Part shown: piece by piece, positions 8,448 through 14,789 of the stretch | How the letters are laid out: each line of letters opens with the position of its first letter | Numbering within the stretch: position 1 is the first letter of the stretch | Source: Tangfeifania sp. | Lineage (GTDB): Bacteria; Bacteroidota; Bacteroidia; Bacteroidales; Prolixibacteraceae | Length of the DNA stretch: 14,789 nucleotides | Direction: 5' to 3' | Assembly (NCBI GenBank): GCA_018400515.1 | Contig: JAGYMR010000044.1 | Location: 1-14,789, forward strand | Notes under the pieces: generated by a model | The model's database searches: none | What the model saw: the letters and a program-made list of their open reading frames with translations, nothing else | Told to the model about the DNA's origin: nothing | Program-made: the position numbers and the translations under genes

Positions 8448-11444
8448 TTAAAAATTGGAGAGAAAGGTGGAAAGATTGGTGTCGCGGGAAATTTTCAGTT
8501 TTTTCCGGAGCCGGTAGCGGCTGATCTCCACGCCTCTGTCGGTAATGTTTTGAAGGGCAGCAATCTCTTTTGAGGTAAGGTTCATTCGGATGTAAGCACA
8601 AAGGCGCATCTCCCGTGGAGAGAGTTCCGGAAATTCCTGTTTCAGATTTTTGAAAAAATTTTCGTGAACTTCATCAAAATAGGTTTCAAACAGTTTGTTT
8701 TGCTGTTTATTATCGATCTCCTTTACCAACCGTCGGTTGAGCATCACCAGTTTTGTTTTTAACTCAGGGTCTTCGGTGGTTTTTAATATCTTCGATATTT
8801 CCTCTTTAAGTTTGATCAGAAGTTTGTTTTTCTGAATGATGCCCATGGTCTGATTGGCCAGCTCCATATCCCGGTGAACCATTTCGTTCCGGAGTTTTTC
8901 ATTGCGTAAACGGATGATCTCTTTTTCTGCAACAAGGGCTTGATGCTGAAATTCTTCCTCTTTCTTTTGAAGTTCAAGGGCATGTTTTTGCTGTTGCTTT
9001 TTATGCGATAGTCTGACCCGGTACAAAACAAATTTGATGGTCAACCAGATGAGTAACCCAAGGAGAAAAATGTAGATGTAGAGGGCTGTTTTTGACCGGT
9101 GCCAGGGGGGTAAAACAGAAAAACTGAAGGATGATGTTTCACTTTCAACGCCATAAACATTTTTGGCTTTAAGCCGGAAGGTATAATCCCCTTCGTGGAG
9201 ATTGGTAAAATCTTTGTACCCGTTGTGCGACCAGTCCGACCATTTCTCAGAATAATTTTCCAGGAAAAAGCTGAATTCAAGTTGTTCCAGGTTTTCAAAG
9301 AAGGGGGCTGTATAATGGAAGCGGAAGGCATTTTTTCTGAAAGGAAGCCGGGGAGGATTCGTGTTACGGCCGGCCTGGACATGGATGGTGGAGTCGAGGT
9401 AGGGCATTTCCACTTTGGTAATGATCGAAGGGAAATTTTCGGAATAGGATTTGGGAATTTTTGAAGAGTAGTGGGCAAACCCGTTATCCAGGCCAATGAA
9501 AACGTGCTCGTTGCTATACGGGTAAATAAATTCAAACTCCTTGACATATTTTCCGTTTAATTGTTTGAAGGGGGCTGAAATTTTCGTGTACGTTAAATCC
9601 TCGTTTTGGCGGAGCACGCCGGATTCATTTTGAGCAATGAACCAGATATTTCCTGATTCATCTGTTTCGAGGGTTTTTAAGCGGCTTTCAAGACCGAGAA
9701 GCTGGTTGATCTTCGGATCTTTTTCAAAAGTGTCCGTCGCCGGTTGGTAGGCATAAATTCCATCGATGGTGGAGATGTATGCTTTTTCCTGAAAGCTAAA
9801 GAGGATGTTACGGTTATTGGCCGGCAGCCCGTCGCTTTGGGTGTATAAGCGGGAAGGGCCGACCCGGTCCATGGCCTCGTTCAGGTGCACCCGGAAGACT
9901 CCTTTTCCCCCGTGGCTGATCCAGATGGTTCCGTCGGGTGCCTGATGAATAAAGCGGCTGGACTCAGAGAAACCGGCCATTTTTTTGTGAAAATTCCATT
10001 CCCCGTTAACTTTTTTCAGCAGGATGAGTCCGTTATAACACCCACCGAGTAAAAGTTCCGGATGATCCTTCAACCGGATGTATTTCCACCCGCCATCTTC
10101 CCCGTAGATTTTTTCTGCTTTGCGGTCCCGGACAAGGAATGTTCCGGAGTTGTGGCCACAGATGAGCTGCCCGTCAAAAATTTCAAGCGACCAGACCTGT
10201 CCGGCTGTGTTTTCCACCAGTTGAAAAGATTCATTGGTATTGGATGAACCCTCAAAGTTTCTGACAAACAATCCCTGGTTGGTGCCCAGGTAGAGATCGC
10301 CCTCAAAGACCCGGCAGCAATAACCTGTGCCCAATCCCTCATAATCGGATATGTAACTAATGGGGGAGTTGATGGCAACATAATCGATTCCGTTATCCAG
10401 TCCCAGCCAGATATTTTGGTCTTTGTCCGGGAAAATTTTTAATATGGTATTGTTTTGCAGGCCTTTTTCCCGGTTAATGTGCTGAATGATATCGCCCTCC
10501 AGATTGGTTATCACCAACCCTCCCAGGATGGTCCCGAAAGCGAACTGGTCCTTCATGATCTTTGCGGCGCTGAACAGTTTATTTTTTTCAATCAGTTCAT
10601 TGGCCGGGGTATCCCATTTCTTAAGGTGTCCGTTTTCAAAGATATAGATCCCCTGGTTGCTTGTTCCGATCAGCAGGTGGTTATCCCTGATCTCCATGAT
10701 TGCCCATATTTCTGAATTTTTCAGTTGATCTGCCCAGGGTACCTTTCCGATGATTCCGTTGATATATTCAAACAATCCGACTCCCGGTTCATGTAAAAAC
10801 AGGCGGCCGTTTACATTAAAGGAAAAGTGGAACTCTTTTTGGGGTTTGATCACTTCTATCTTGTTATCTTTAAGCAAAAAGAGGTAATCAAACGATTGAA
10901 ACACGATCCCTTGTGGAATTTCATATATTTTCCAGATGTCATTGAAATCCATGTTTTTGTCGGGCAGCAGATGGCGGAGGCTTTCGAAGGTTAGCGGGCC
11001 GGTCTTATTCCGCTTAAGGATTCCAAAATCGTTGAAAAAACCGACAAATATGCGGTCGTTGCTGTCGATGGTAATGGATCGCACGGGGGCTGACCGGGAA
11101 ATTTCAATCAGATCCCAGTGAAGTCCATCGAACCGTAAAACCCCATCATTATTGGCAAAATAGATAAATCCGTTTTCATCCTGGCTGATTCCCCAGTTTT
11201 GGGTACCGGCTTCATACACCGATTTCGGGTAGTTTTGAATGCTGGGTGTTCCGATGGTTTTAACCTGGGCCTTTATTGCTCCCGGGAGACAGAAAAATAA
11301 CAGGAGGATCATTGGCCGGGGGAAAAGAAAAAACTCCCGGACATGATTTTTTCTAAGGGCAGGGGAGCGTTTTTTCTCCCCATGCGTTTTTTCCCGGAAA
11401 CCGTTTAATTTTTGCATTTCGGCATGGTTAAAGGATGCTTCCAT
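8448..11444 (-). CDS. SusR-like membrane-spanning sensor-regulator (beta-propeller, Y_Y_Y, LuxR-type HTH)
   Basis: From ATG 11444 this is a protein of about 998 residues. A basic N-terminal region precedes a hydrophobic segment (MILLLFFCLPGAIKAQ, about 45-60), probably a signal sequence. A large periplasmic part follows with repeats of the regulator-propeller type (NGFIYFANNDGVLRFDG, NIWLGLDNGID, GTIWISHGGKGVFRV). A triple-tyrosine domain at about 705-783 has NAFRFHYTAPFF, YSEKWSDW and EGDYTFRLKAKN. One transmembrane helix lies at about 787-810, then a charged coiled coil to about 905. A LuxR/GerE-type HTH occupies about 934-998 (ELSPREMRLCAYIRMNLTSKE). There is no histidine kinase or receiver domain, so this is a one-component regulator rather than a hybrid two-component system. 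Family knowledge: such proteins sense oligosaccharides in the periplasm and activate the adjacent PUL. The 11444 start has AAGGA 4 nt upstream; a TTG at 11471 or an ATG at 11417 is possible. Confidence 0.9.
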   Translation of the reverse strand: MEASFNHAEMQKLNGFREKTHGEKKRSPALRKNHVREFFLFPRPMILLLFFCLPGAIKAQVKTIGTPSIQNYPKSVYEAGTQNWGISQDENGFIYFANNDGVLRFDGLHWDLIEISRSAPVRSITIDSNDRIFVGFFNDFGILKRNKTGPLTFESLRHLLPDKNMDFNDIWKIYEIPQGIVFQSFDYLFLLKDNKIEVIKPQKEFHFSFNVNGRLFLHEPGVGLFEYINGIIGKVPWADQLKNSEIWAIMEIRDNHLLIGTSNQGIYIFENGHLKKWDTPANELIEKNKLFSAAKIMKDQFAFGTILGGLVITNLEGDIIQHINREKGLQNNTILKIFPDKDQNIWLGLDNGIDYVAINSPISYISDYEGLGTGYCCRVFEGDLYLGTNQGLFVRNFEGSSNTNESFQLVENTAGQVWSLEIFDGQLICGHNSGTFLVRDRKAEKIYGEDGGWKYIRLKDHPELLLGGCYNGLILLKKVNGEWNFHKKMAGFSESSRFIHQAPDGTIWISHGGKGVFRVHLNEAMDRVGPSRLYTQSDGLPANNRNILFSFQEKAYISTIDGIYAYQPATDTFEKDPKINQLLGLESRLKTLETDESGNIWFIAQNESGVLRQNEDLTYTKISAPFKQLNGKYVKEFEFIYPYSNEHVFIGLDNGFAHYSSKIPKSYSENFPSIITKVEMPYLDSTIHVQAGRNTNPPRLPFRKNAFRFHYTAPFFENLEQLEFSFFLENYSEKWSDWSHNGYKDFTNLHEGDYTFRLKAKNVYGVESETSSFSFSVLPPWHRSKTALYIYIFLLGLLIWLTIKFVLYRVRLSHKKQQQKHALELQKKEEEFQHQALVAEKEIIRLRNEKLRNEMVHRDMELANQTMGIIQKNKLLIKLKEEISKILKTTEDPELKTKLVMLNRRLVKEIDNKQQNKLFETYFDEVHENFFKNLKQEFPELSPREMRLCAYIRMNLTSKEIAALQNITDRGVEISRYRLRKKLKISRDTNLSTFLSNF

Positions 11445-11478
11445 TATTTCCTTAAAGGGATGATCAGCCAAACTTCTG

Positions 11479-11510
11479 CCAATTTATAAAAATTAATTTT
11501 GTTGGCGAAA
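11479..11510 (-). promoter_or_regulatory. Candidate promoter of the regulator gene
   Basis: On the minus strand TAAATTGG (11486-11479) matches the Bacteroidota -7 consensus TAnnTTTG in all but one fixed position. TTTC (11510-11507), close to the -33 TTTG, lies 20 bp upstream. Transcription would start near 11472, giving a leader of about 28 nt before the ATG at 11444. The 102-bp gap to the preceding gene also suggests a separate promoter. It is a consensus match only; read-through from the upstream operon is equally possible. Confidence 0.3.
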
Positions 11511-11546
11511 TGATCCGGGGTAGCTGTTTTCCTGAAACTTTCCGGT

Positions 11547-11969
11547 TTATCCGGCATTGGATTTGAAAAAGCCGGACAACAGTGTTTTGGCTTCTTCCAG
11601 GGTATGGTAGGGTGCCAGTTTCAGGTCGGGACAACCGGCGATCATTGCAGAGATGTTTTTTTTCGAAGAGGGGCGGTAAAGGCAAAACACCTTTTTCCTG
11701 TTCCCGATGGCCCGGCCGATTTCGTATCCCACGCCCATGGAAACCGTGGTAACTTCAGCCACGACAACGTCACAGGAGATCAGCCACTGCAGGTCCCGGT
11801 CATGGATCCGGCGATCGGTAGGCACGCCGTTTTTTTCAGTATGAAGGTCCGGATCGCCGATGTGTTCGGTTAAGACCTGGCCAAAACCCGAAAGAAATTC
11901 AATGATTTTTTGATAAAGGGCGGCATCTTCGCGCCCTCCGCGAATGGATCCTGCAAAATAGATCTTCAT
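11547..11969 (-). CDS. DNPH1: DNPH1/Rcl-like 2'-deoxynucleoside 5'-phosphate N-hydrolase
   Basis: This 140-residue cytosolic protein is strikingly similar to mammalian DNPH1 (Rcl), which splits deoxynucleoside monophosphates into base and deoxyribose 5-phosphate. Shared blocks in order are YFAGSIRGGRED (4-15), VLTEH (32-36), IHDRDLQWL (55-63), DVVVAEVT (67-74), GVGYEIGRA (79-87), YRPSS (98-102) and ISAMIAG (106-112). By alignment with the mammalian enzyme, Tyr4, Ser8, Arg10, Asp67, Glu83 (catalytic) and Ser107 are all present. The length is full for the family. The start codon overlaps the channel gene stop as ATGA, so translation is coupled. The role is probably nucleotide-pool cleaning or salvage. 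A related ribonucleotide hydrolase of the MilB type or a nucleoside deoxyribosyltransferase is a less likely alternative, because the phosphate-binding Ser/Arg pattern is that of DNPH1. Confidence 0.87.
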   Translation of the reverse strand: MKIYFAGSIRGGREDAALYQKIIEFLSGFGQVLTEHIGDPDLHTEKNGVPTDRRIHDRDLQWLISCDVVVAEVTTVSMGVGYEIGRAIGNRKKVFCLYRPSSKKNISAMIAGCPDLKLAPYHTLEEAKTLLSGFFKSNAG

Positions 11970-12808
11970 TTTTGCCCCGGATTTGATTTGATGTGAACAT
12001 CGTGTTGGGGGAACGGTATCCGAACGCCATGCTTCCTGAAGGCATCATCAATGGCAAAACGCAACTCACTTTTGGTGTTTTCAACCCAAAAGGGTTCTTT
12101 CACCCAGAAGAAAACCTGAAAATCGAGCGAGGAGTCCCCGAAATCGTTGAACCGCACAAAAGGCCGGGGGTGGGTGGAAATGTTCTTATTTTTGATGGCG
12201 CAATCCGATAAAATGCCGGAGACCAGTTTGGTGTCGGAACCATAGGCTACGCCCACCTTTACTGAAAAGCGGGTGTTGTAGTCCATCTGGCTCCAGTTGA
12301 TGATGGTGTCGTTCACAAATTTGGAGTTAGGAACCACAAGGATCACATCATCCCGCGTTTTTATTTTTGATGTCCGCAGCCCGATATGGATGACTTTTCC
12401 GACGGTGTCATCTTCCAGTTCAATGATATCGTTCATTTGCAGATTCCGTTCCATGATCAGCACGATTCCCGATGCTATATCACTGAAAAGCTGCTGGATC
12501 CCGAAACCGACACCCACCAGGAGGGCTGTAATACTTGCCAGCAATACCGAGACTTTTACGCCCGAAGTTTCAAGGAGCAAAACAATGACCACCACCCATA
12601 CCACATAGCGCAGGATCAGATAAACCGACCAGTAGGAGCGCCGCTCTTTTTCCTGTTTTTTGATGAATCGCTTAAAAAACCCCCGGATGATCCTTAGAAT
12701 AATGAAGGTGGCGATGATAACAAGAATTACAATTAAAATGGCCGAAACGGTGATATCCACCTGTTCCGTTTTTAAAAGCTTGTAATTCAGTATTTCCTCC
12801 AGATTCAT
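11966..12808 (-). CDS. MscS-family small-conductance mechanosensitive channel
   Basis: This 280-residue protein has three predicted membrane helices at about 19-41, 61-80 and 86-118. The third is the Gly/Ala-rich pore helix (TALLVGVGFGIQQLFSDIASGI) that defines MscS. The cytosolic beta domain follows, with NDIIELEDDTVGKVIHIGLRTS (126-147) and the conserved VPNS (159-162). The C-terminal alpha/beta domain runs to a charged end (HIKSNPGQK). Its length matches minimal MscS proteins, so there is no extra regulatory domain. The channel opens under membrane tension and releases solutes during hypo-osmotic shock. Both ends overlap neighbours by ATGA, at 12805-12808 with the protease gene and 11966-11969 with the DNPH1 homologue. 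The three genes therefore form one translationally coupled unit. The exact subfamily is not assigned. Confidence 0.93.
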   Translation of the reverse strand: MNLEEILNYKLLKTEQVDITVSAILIVILVIIATFIILRIIRGFFKRFIKKQEKERRSYWSVYLILRYVVWVVVIVLLLETSGVKVSVLLASITALLVGVGFGIQQLFSDIASGIVLIMERNLQMNDIIELEDDTVGKVIHIGLRTSKIKTRDDVILVVPNSKFVNDTIINWSQMDYNTRFSVKVGVAYGSDTKLVSGILSDCAIKNKNISTHPRPFVRFNDFGDSSLDFQVFFWVKEPFWVENTKSELRFAIDDAFRKHGVRIPFPQHDVHIKSNPGQK

Positions 12809-14475
12809 TCAGATGAGATTACCGTTCCGGGTTTGAGATACTCATTGTAAGCAGCGGGGGCGCTTAATTCCTCCACCGCCCTTTCGATCACTTTATCTTC
12901 GCCGATCGAAGCGCGGATGGCCCCTTTTTGGTAATAGTAACGGGAGACAATTTCGTTTTCCAGCAAATTTTTGATCTCATCGCTGAAAACTTCGAGGTCT
13001 TTGTCGAGTTTGGGTTCCAGGCTGGATTCGATCTCCGCGAACTCGGCCGATGCCAGTTCATAATATTTCTCCTCTTTGGCTTTTTTAATGAGTTCCTCCA
13101 GCATCTCTTCAGACTCGGAGTGGTATTCGAAATTGTTTTCTTTCAAAAAAGTTTTAAACTGGTCGTAGATATCACCGGAGATCTCAAATTTTTCCGGAGG
13201 GGCGATCGATTCGTTTTGATTGGCGAACAGGGTAGCAAAATCAAAGACCTGGAATTTGGTGATCAGTGAAGTGCTGATGTTGCTCATTTTGTCGGGTTGG
13301 ATCACCAGATCGGGGATGATCCCCCCCCCGTCGTAAACGATCCGGCCTTTTTTGGTGGTAAATTCTGAAATGAGGGAATCGGGAACGTTTCCCACACTTC
13401 CGTCCTCATTCCGGTGGGAGTAATCAAGCGCCTGGATACAGCGTCCGCTGGGAATATAATATTTTGCGGTAGTGACTTTCAGTCTTGTGTTATAACTCAG
13501 CTCGCGGGTAGTTTGCACCAGTCCTTTGCCGAAAGTGCGCGTGCCGATCACGATACCGCGGTCGAGGTCCTGAATGGCCCCGGCAACAATTTCGGAAGCC
13601 GAGGCGGATCTCCGGTTGGTGAGTACTGCAATGCGGATGGTGGTATCAATGGGTTCCGAGGTAGCTTTGTATGTTTTGTCCCATTGTTTCACCCGCCCGC
13701 GGGTGCTGACAATTTCTTCCCCCCTGGGCACAAAGAAATTAACAATTTTGACGGCCTCCTGGAGCAATCCACCGGGGTTGGAGCGGACATCAAAGATAAT
13801 GGATTCCGGGTTATTCTTTTCAAGTTCGACAAATGCTTTTTTTACTTCTTCACTGCATTTGGCAGTGAAATTGGATAAGCGGATGTATGCCGTGTTATCA
13901 TCGATCATCCCGTAATAGGGGACCGCATCGATGGAAATTTTTTCCCGGACCACATCGACCTCAAAAGGTTTTTTCTTCCCGGGGCGTTGAATTTTTATTT
14001 TCACCGGGTTTTTGGCAGGACCTTTCAAAAGGTTGCTTACATCCTCGGTGGTCATCTCTTCGGTGGATTTTCCCTCCACTTCAAGAATGATGTCGCCTGC
14101 TTTTAATCCGGATTTTTGTGCCGGGAATCCTTCATAAGGCTCTGCAATGACAATCTGGTCCTTTTGTTTGCTGATGATGGCACCAATCCCGGCATATTCG
14201 CCGGTGGTCATAAAGCGGAAATCTTCCATCTGGTCTTCCGAAATAAAGTTGGTATAGGGATCGAGCGAACTAAGCATTTCGTCGATGCTGGTTTTTACCA
14301 GTTTCCCGGGATTTACTTCGTCCACGTAAAACATGTTCAGCTCCCGGAAGAGGCTGTAATATATCTCAAGGTTTTTGGCAATCTGAAAATTTTTCTCATC
14401 GCGGTTGAAGCTGAAAAAGCCCGCGCCGGCAATGGCAACAATTAAAGCGCCGATCCAAATTTTTTTCCAATTCAT
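12805..14475 (-). CDS. ctpA: S41-family carboxy-terminal processing protease (CtpA/Prc-like)
   Basis: This 556-residue protein has an N-terminal membrane anchor (about 6-22) that places the rest in the periplasm. A helical segment at about 30-88 precedes a PDZ domain at about 92-172 (GIGAIIS, PAQKSGLKAGDIILEVEG). The S41 catalytic domain spans about 185-350 (IIFDVRSNPGGLL at 226-238). The catalytic serine is Ser292 in SASASEIVAGA and the lysine is Lys317 in TFGKGLVQ. Their 25-residue spacing equals that of E. coli Prc Ser430/Lys455. A charged, mostly helical tail of about 160 residues follows; its role is unclear, though long tails are usual in this family in Bacteroidota. Such proteases trim C-terminal tails of exported proteins. 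It is the first gene of a three-gene operon, with a strong Shine-Dalgarno sequence. A nine-G tract codes for Gly383-385 in YDGGGIIPD. Confidence 0.94.
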   Translation of the reverse strand: MNWKKIWIGALIVAIAGAGFFSFNRDEKNFQIAKNLEIYYSLFRELNMFYVDEVNPGKLVKTSIDEMLSSLDPYTNFISEDQMEDFRFMTTGEYAGIGAIISKQKDQIVIAEPYEGFPAQKSGLKAGDIILEVEGKSTEEMTTEDVSNLLKGPAKNPVKIKIQRPGKKKPFEVDVVREKISIDAVPYYGMIDDNTAYIRLSNFTAKCSEEVKKAFVELEKNNPESIIFDVRSNPGGLLQEAVKIVNFFVPRGEEIVSTRGRVKQWDKTYKATSEPIDTTIRIAVLTNRRSASASEIVAGAIQDLDRGIVIGTRTFGKGLVQTTRELSYNTRLKVTTAKYYIPSGRCIQALDYSHRNEDGSVGNVPDSLISEFTTKKGRIVYDGGGIIPDLVIQPDKMSNISTSLITKFQVFDFATLFANQNESIAPPEKFEISGDIYDQFKTFLKENNFEYHSESEEMLEELIKKAKEEKYYELASAEFAEIESSLEPKLDKDLEVFSDEIKNLLENEIVSRYYYQKGAIRASIGEDKVIERAVEELSAPAAYNEYLKPGTVISSE

Positions 14476-14481
14476 TGTGTT

Positions 14482-14488
14482 CCTCCTT
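14482..14488 (-). promoter_or_regulatory. Canonical Shine-Dalgarno site of the protease gene
   Basis: On the minus strand AAGGAGG lies 6 nt before the ATG at 14475. This is a near-perfect anti-16S match. It is notable because the susC, susD, PKD and GH3 starts have only AT-rich leaders. It fixes the start codon of the protease gene. Confidence 0.75.
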
Positions 14489-14532
14489 TTTAATCTGTAT
14501 GAAATTCAAACAGATCTGTTCGTGCGAACTGA

Positions 14533-14564
14533 CAAAAATAATAATATTACCCGATTTGCATCAT
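14533..14564 (-). promoter_or_regulatory. Candidate promoter of the protease-channel-DNPH1 operon
   Basis: TATTTTTG on the minus strand (14540-14533) fits the Bacteroidota -7 consensus TAnnTTTG exactly. Upstream, at 18-21 bp, only weak ATG-containing stretches (14559-14564) stand in for the -33 TTTG. Transcription would start near 14526, giving a leader of about 50 nt that contains the Shine-Dalgarno site. Confidence 0.4.
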
Positions 14565-14599
14565 TTTTCGGGGAGATGCATTTCGTTAAAATATATTAA

Positions 14600-14636
14600 A
14601 CCAGGGACGCTGGTTAAACGTTTGGCGTTTTTTTTT
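14600..14636 (+). terminator. Terminator-like hairpin with U-tract in the divergent intergenic region
   Basis: On the plus strand CGCTGG (14608-14613) can pair with TTGGCG (14622-14627) using three GU wobbles, followed at once by nine Ts (14628-14636). A competing hairpin pairs AACCAG with CTGGTT around the loop GGACG (about 14599-14615). No plus-strand gene precedes it. It could be a leader attenuator for the gene at 14751 or the end of a small RNA, or it may be chance. The rest of 14476-14750 shows no ORF I would defend. Confidence 0.3.
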
Positions 14637-14750
14637 ATCTAAAAGTTTCAAAAAGGTTGAATTTAAAAAAGTTATTCCAGAACCGGAACGACGCCATTCG
14701 TTCTCAAATATTTAATTCATTCATTATTTAATAATCTAAAATTTGTACCG

Positions 14751-14789
14751 ATGAAAGCAAAAATTGGGTTTTTATTGATGGCAGCCGTA
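14751..14789 (+). CDS. Start of an unidentified, probably exported protein (partial)
   Basis: Thirteen codons from ATG 14751 to the window end read MKAKIGFLLMAAV. A short basic start followed by a hydrophobic run is typical of a signal peptide. The gene is divergent from the protease operon, 275 bp away. There is no Shine-Dalgarno sequence; the leader just upstream is AT-rich, as expected for Bacteroidota. The function cannot be told, and the start could still be a chance ORF. Confidence 0.5.
   Translation, partial: MKAKIGFLLMAAV

Noticed and set aside
9041..9547. A 168-codon minus-strand ORF in another frame of the regulator gene.
   Set aside because: It overlaps the Y_Y_Y and transmembrane coding part of the regulator, is low in complexity and has no domain of its own.
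11445..11471. A TTG start at 11471 for the regulator.
   Set aside because: It lies at or just past the candidate transcription start, whereas the ATG at 11444 has AAGGA upstream.
13414..13878. A 154-codon plus-strand ORF opposite the protease gene.
   Set aside because: It covers the S41 catalytic region in antisense and shows no independent coding evidence.
14737..14745. TAAAATTTG on the plus strand as promoter of the gene at 14751.
   Set aside because: It ends 5 bp before the ATG, so transcription would begin at or after the start codon.

Overview
The window looks like chromosomal DNA of a Bacteroidota (Bacteroidetes) bacterium. The evidence is a SusC/SusD outer-membrane pair, a PKD-domain surface lipoprotein, a sensor with beta-propeller, triple-tyrosine and LuxR-type HTH domains, AT-rich leaders mostly without Shine-Dalgarno sequences, and -7-like elements of the Bacteroidota TAnnTTTG type. 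The order or genus cannot be fixed from this sequence. Moderate GC and the mix of families would fit a Bacteroidia of the Marinilabiliales kind, but that is a guess.

Region 1 (about 1-11444, all minus strand) is a polysaccharide utilization locus (PUL), read right to left. It runs: membrane-spanning SusR-like regulator (8448-11444), a 279-bp gap, SusC-like TonB-dependent transporter (5097-8168), SusD-like lipoprotein (3489-5075), multidomain PKD surface glycan-binding lipoprotein (1692-3458), a strong hairpin (1639-1682), and a BglX-type GH3 beta-glucosidase lipoprotein that leaves the window (1-1617). The model is that the surface lipoproteins bind the glycan, SusC/SusD import oligosaccharides, the GH3 enzyme removes terminal beta-linked glucose, and the regulator senses oligosaccharides in the periplasm and activates susC. 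The gene content (SusC, SusD, PKD protein, GH3) resembles beta-1,3-glucan (laminarin-type) loci, but no polysaccharide endohydrolase is visible, so the substrate is inferred.

Region 2 (11547-14475, minus strand) is a housekeeping-like operon of three genes joined by two ATGA overlaps. It encodes an S41 carboxy-terminal processing protease, an MscS-family mechanosensitive channel and a close homologue of DNPH1/Rcl, the 2'-deoxynucleoside 5'-phosphate N-hydrolase. It has its own candidate promoter and an unusually good Shine-Dalgarno sequence.

Region 3 (14476-14789) is a divergent intergenic region with a terminator-like plus-strand hairpin and the first 13 codons of a plus-strand gene that probably encodes an exported protein.

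I saw no tRNA, rRNA, CRISPR array, insertion sequence or phage gene. No clearly new system stands out. The most unusual points are the protease/channel/dNMP-hydrolase operon, the hairpin immediately before the GH3 gene, the palindrome upstream of susC, and a nine-G tract inside the protease gene.
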